This document shows, in pieces, positions 6,036-8,207 of a stretch of 8,207 nt of DNA. Both the position numbers and the translations under genes were made by a program. This DNA comes from Candidatus Krumholzibacteriia bacterium (GTDB lineage Bacteria; Krumholzibacteriota; Krumholzibacteriia; LZORAL124-64-63), in assembly GCA_016744275.1 (NCBI GenBank), contig JADGEP010000165.1, forward strand, positions 1 through 8,207. The letters are read 5' to 3'. Below the pieces are notes generated by a model. It saw only the letters and a list, made by a program, of their open reading frames with translations. It was not told the origin of the DNA and did not search any database. Numbering within the stretch: position 1 is the first letter of the stretch; the number at the start of each line of letters is the position of its first letter.

Positions 6036-8207
6036 AAGTCGCCTCCAGGCCCATGCCCAGGCTCGTGGTGGTTTGATCGCTGGCAATGTTCTTTGCCCGG
6101 CTGTAGATGAACCGCACCGCCGCGTTCAGGTTCCGCGTCACCTGCACGCTGAAGCGGGGATTCACGTTGATGCGGGTATTGCCGGTGGGCGCCGTTTGGA
6201 AGCCCGTGGGGTTCAAACGTTCGGTGCGGTCGTTCTGGTACGACATGTCGACGTCCATGTTGATCGACTGGCTGGAACCGGGGCGATACAAACCAATTTT
6301 TGCCAGGAATGAATCGGCCCTGAACTGATGGCGCAATTGCAATCCGAACCGGCTCTTGTTGGCATTGGTGGTCACGCCATTGGAGATGGAATTGTCCTTG
6401 GTTAAAGTGGCGTTCAAGGTGGCGGTGAAACCGCTGCGGAAATTCATGGTCCAGCGCGGCGAGATCGTCGTGATCACTTTGGGGTTGTAGCTGGCAGCCG
6501 TGTAATTGTTCACCGACTTGGAACGCTTGTAGCTGAGATTCAGATTCGAAGAGCGGAACCAACCGGATTCCAGGTCGTCGGGATTGGCCCCAAATACGCC
6601 CCACTTTTCCAACCCAGACAACGAGACCTGCCCATCGGGCCAATCCTGCTTGTAGTTTTCGGTGATCGAGCCAATCTGATTGCGCAGTGACTGGGAGCCG
6701 GTGTATTTGACATCCAGCCCCAGGGAGCGAGACAGCTTGCTGGTGGTGGACATCGAGATGTTCGAACGCTCGTCGGCTGCGAATACCGAATATTGGCTCT
6801 CGTCTAAATCGAGGTCTCCGGCCAGTCCCGTTTTGTACCAGAACCCGGCCGTGTCGATCAAGCGGGCATAGCTGCTGCCGGTGCTGGTGCTGTAAGTAAC
6901 TTTCACCGGCGTGGTATTGCGCAGCGCATTGAGGAAGGGGTTAAAAAGGACCATGGGACTGATGCGTCCACCGTCGTCCACCACGGGTTCTTTTTCTTCC
7001 TGAATACGGCCCTCGGCCAGATCTTTTTCCCGCTGGTCTTCGGCTTCCTGCAGTTGTCGTTCGAAAATTCTCTGCTGCCGCTCTTCCGGAGTCAGGCCTT
7101 CGTCTTCTGAAAAATCTTCGGCAGGCGGCGCATCACTGGCATTGTCGTCGCCGCCACCACGACCGGACCGACGAGCAGACTGCTGCTCACGGGCCGCTTG
7201 CTGGGCCACCATCTGTTCGGCCTGCGCCTGGGAATACCGACGCTCAGGGAACACCGATTTGAAGATGTCGCCGACGGGCAAATCGACCCGAAAATCCCAC
7301 TTGCCGCTGTTGCTGACACTGCGAATATTGGCGGGGTCACCCTCTTGTCGGATGCCCGGATCATGAACGTCATCAAATCCACCGGTGAACTGAATACTGG
7401 GGCGCAACTTGAGCACACCCTTGGCCGCCGCTCGCATTGGGGCGAACAACTTGCCGCCGGGCAACTGACGGGCCTTGGGTGGCGTGATCGTCATGCGCAG
7501 GTCGTAGGACCGTTTGTTTTCCTCACCGATATTGATCCCATATTTTTCCCGTTCTCGCAACATGTCCCGGTCCGACTTGCCACTGGCACTCAAGTCCAGA
7601 ATACTCAAGGGCTGGTAATCAACACTGGCGGTGAAACTCGAGGGTCGGGTCTTGGTGCTTTGGCGCGGGGTTTCCACGCCGTCGGCAGAAATGCTGATCG
7701 TCTGGTTCTGGTTGCTGGTGAAGCTGCCCCCAAAAGCCAGCTTCTTGGGCAGGAAAGTCAGGCCCTTGACGAGGGGCACTTTGTCCAGCAATGGGTAACG
7801 GCCCAAGGTGTAATTGCCGACGATCCGCAAATCATAATTCACCGATCCTGCCAGGCTCTTGACCTGCACCCTGTCCAGAGGGCCGGTCTTTTTGCCGCGC
7901 GACCCGTTGATGGAAAATACCCAAGGGTCAACCATATACCGCAACAAGCCCGACTTCGATGGCGTGTGGCTCAGGCGGCTGGAGAACCGTTCTGAAGTAT
8001 CGACCGTGGATTCCTGGTTGCGCACTTCTTCATCGAGGATTTCGATATCGCTATTGGTTTCGTACTTGGGTCGCTGGATGGTCTGGCGCCGGCTGACATT
8101 GATGGGCACCTTGAACCCGAGCAAGGGCACAAAATCGTCAACGTTGATGCTGGAATTAAACGTCCAGTCTTCGAAATTCACCCCCGAGCCCGTGCTCTTG
8201 TCCAAAC
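6025..8207 (-). CDS. SprA/Sov-like outer-membrane translocon, C-terminal part
   Basis: About 727 C-terminal codons are present; the gene continues past the right edge, and the TTG at 8203-8205 is an internal Leu. The sequence alternates short amphipathic strands rich in Thr, Ser, Asn and aromatics (KVTYSTSTGSSYARLIDTAG; LGLDVKYTGSQSL; MNFRSGFTATLNATL) with turns, and ends in an aromatic barrel terminus (GLEATFVF), as outer-membrane beta-barrels do. PLLGFKVPINVSRRQTIQRP followed by YETNSDIEILDEE, and the repeated 'sfTASVDYQPLSILDLSASGKSDRDM' style, match the C-terminal region of SprA/Sov, the giant translocation pore of type IX secretion. A charged Gln/Arg/Glu-rich segment (about residues 323-407) interrupts the strands. 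The family call is from recognition; the N-terminal part needed for certainty is outside the window. It is cotranscribed with the M28 gene. Confidence 0.8.
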   Translation of the reverse strand, partial: LDKSTGSGVNFEDWTFNSSINVDDFVPLLGFKVPINVSRRQTIQRPKYETNSDIEILDEEVRNQESTVDTSERFSSRLSHTPSKSGLLRYMVDPWVFSINGSRGKKTGPLDRVQVKSLAGSVNYDLRIVGNYTLGRYPLLDKVPLVKGLTFLPKKLAFGGSFTSNQNQTISISADGVETPRQSTKTRPSSFTASVDYQPLSILDLSASGKSDRDMLREREKYGINIGEENKRSYDLRMTITPPKARQLPGGKLFAPMRAAAKGVLKLRPSIQFTGGFDDVHDPGIRQEGDPANIRSVSNSGKWDFRVDLPVGDIFKSVFPERRYSQAQAEQMVAQQAAREQQSARRSGRGGGDDNASDAPPAEDFSEDEGLTPEERQQRIFERQLQEAEDQREKDLAEGRIQEEKEPVVDDGGRISPMVLFNPFLNALRNTTPVKVTYSTSTGSSYARLIDTAGFWYKTGLAGDLDLDESQYSVFAADERSNISMSTTSKLSRSLGLDVKYTGSQSLRNQIGSITENYKQDWPDGQVSLSGLEKWGVFGANPDDLESGWFRSSNLNLSYKRSKSVNNYTAASYNPKVITTISPRWTMNFRSGFTATLNATLTKDNSISNGVTTNANKSRFGLQLRHQFRADSFLAKIGLYRPGSSQSINMDVDMSYQNDRTERLNPTGFQTAPTGNTRINVNPRFSVQVTRNLNAAVRFIYSRAKNIASDQTTTSLGMGLEATFVF
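6042..6046 (-). promoter_or_regulatory. Shine-Dalgarno site inside sprA-like 3' end
   Basis: GGAGG on the minus strand lies 6 nt before TTG 6035, within the last codons of the sprA-like gene. It decides the M28 start and supports translational coupling. Confidence 0.75.

Noticed and set aside
6036..6086. Longer M28 start at TTG 6086
   Set aside because: It would add a Trp/Arg/Pro-rich stretch before the signal peptide and overlap sprA by 62 nt; TTG 6035 has the SD and gives a normal signal peptide.
4236..6110. 624-codon plus-strand open frame antisense to the zinc-ribbon and M28 genes
   Set aside because: It spans the terminator and several minus-strand genes with recognisable motifs, its product is Arg/Gly/Gln/His-rich without domain signatures, and it is best explained as a high-GC antisense shadow.

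Overview
The window is about 57-60% GC and densely coded. It reads as ordinary chromosome from a Gram-negative bacterium, most likely in or near the FCB superphylum (Fibrobacteres-Chlorobi-Bacteroidetes and related candidate phyla). The main evidence is the 3' part of a SprA/Sov-like giant outer-membrane barrel gene at the right edge, a family known mainly from that group. An MglA-like small GTPase-family protein and a bacterial glutaminyl-cyclase-type M28 enzyme fit this placement. Phylum-level assignment is inference. I see no insertion sequence, CRISPR array, tRNA, rRNA or phage module.

Layout from left to right: (1) the 5' part of a DUF4139-type exported protein on the minus strand, cut by the window edge; (2) a divergent 185-bp intergenic region; (3) a stand-alone CheY-like receiver protein on the plus strand; (4) a minus-strand cluster transcribed right to left: MglA-like degenerate GTPase, then an eight-repeat TPR protein, then the undecaprenyl-diphosphatase UppP, whose stop lies 8 nt from the receiver gene's stop; (5) a 250-bp divergent intergenic region with a long imperfect dyad around a perfect 14-bp palindrome; (6) an unrecognised 146-aa plus-strand gene; (7) a bidirectional intrinsic terminator shared by this gene and the converging minus-strand unit; (8) that minus-strand unit: sprA-like 3' part, then an M28 glutaminyl-cyclase-like exported enzyme whose start overlaps the sprA stop, then after 102 nt a zinc-ribbon protein with a Pro/Ala linker and a compact charged C-terminal domain.

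Functionally, most genes concern the cell envelope: lipid-carrier recycling (UppP), outer-membrane secretion (SprA-like) and processing of exported proteins (M28). The most interesting link is the overlap of a type IX secretion-type translocon gene with a glutaminyl cyclase-like gene. In Bacteroidetes, exported proteins commonly have their new N-terminal Gln converted to pyroglutamate, so a coupled sprA-QC pair would make sense. The second point of interest is the MglA-like protein, whose nucleotide-binding motifs are altered and which carries about 100 extra C-terminal residues. Several genes appear to start with GTG or TTG behind good Shine-Dalgarno sites, so ATG-only start calls would be wrong here.
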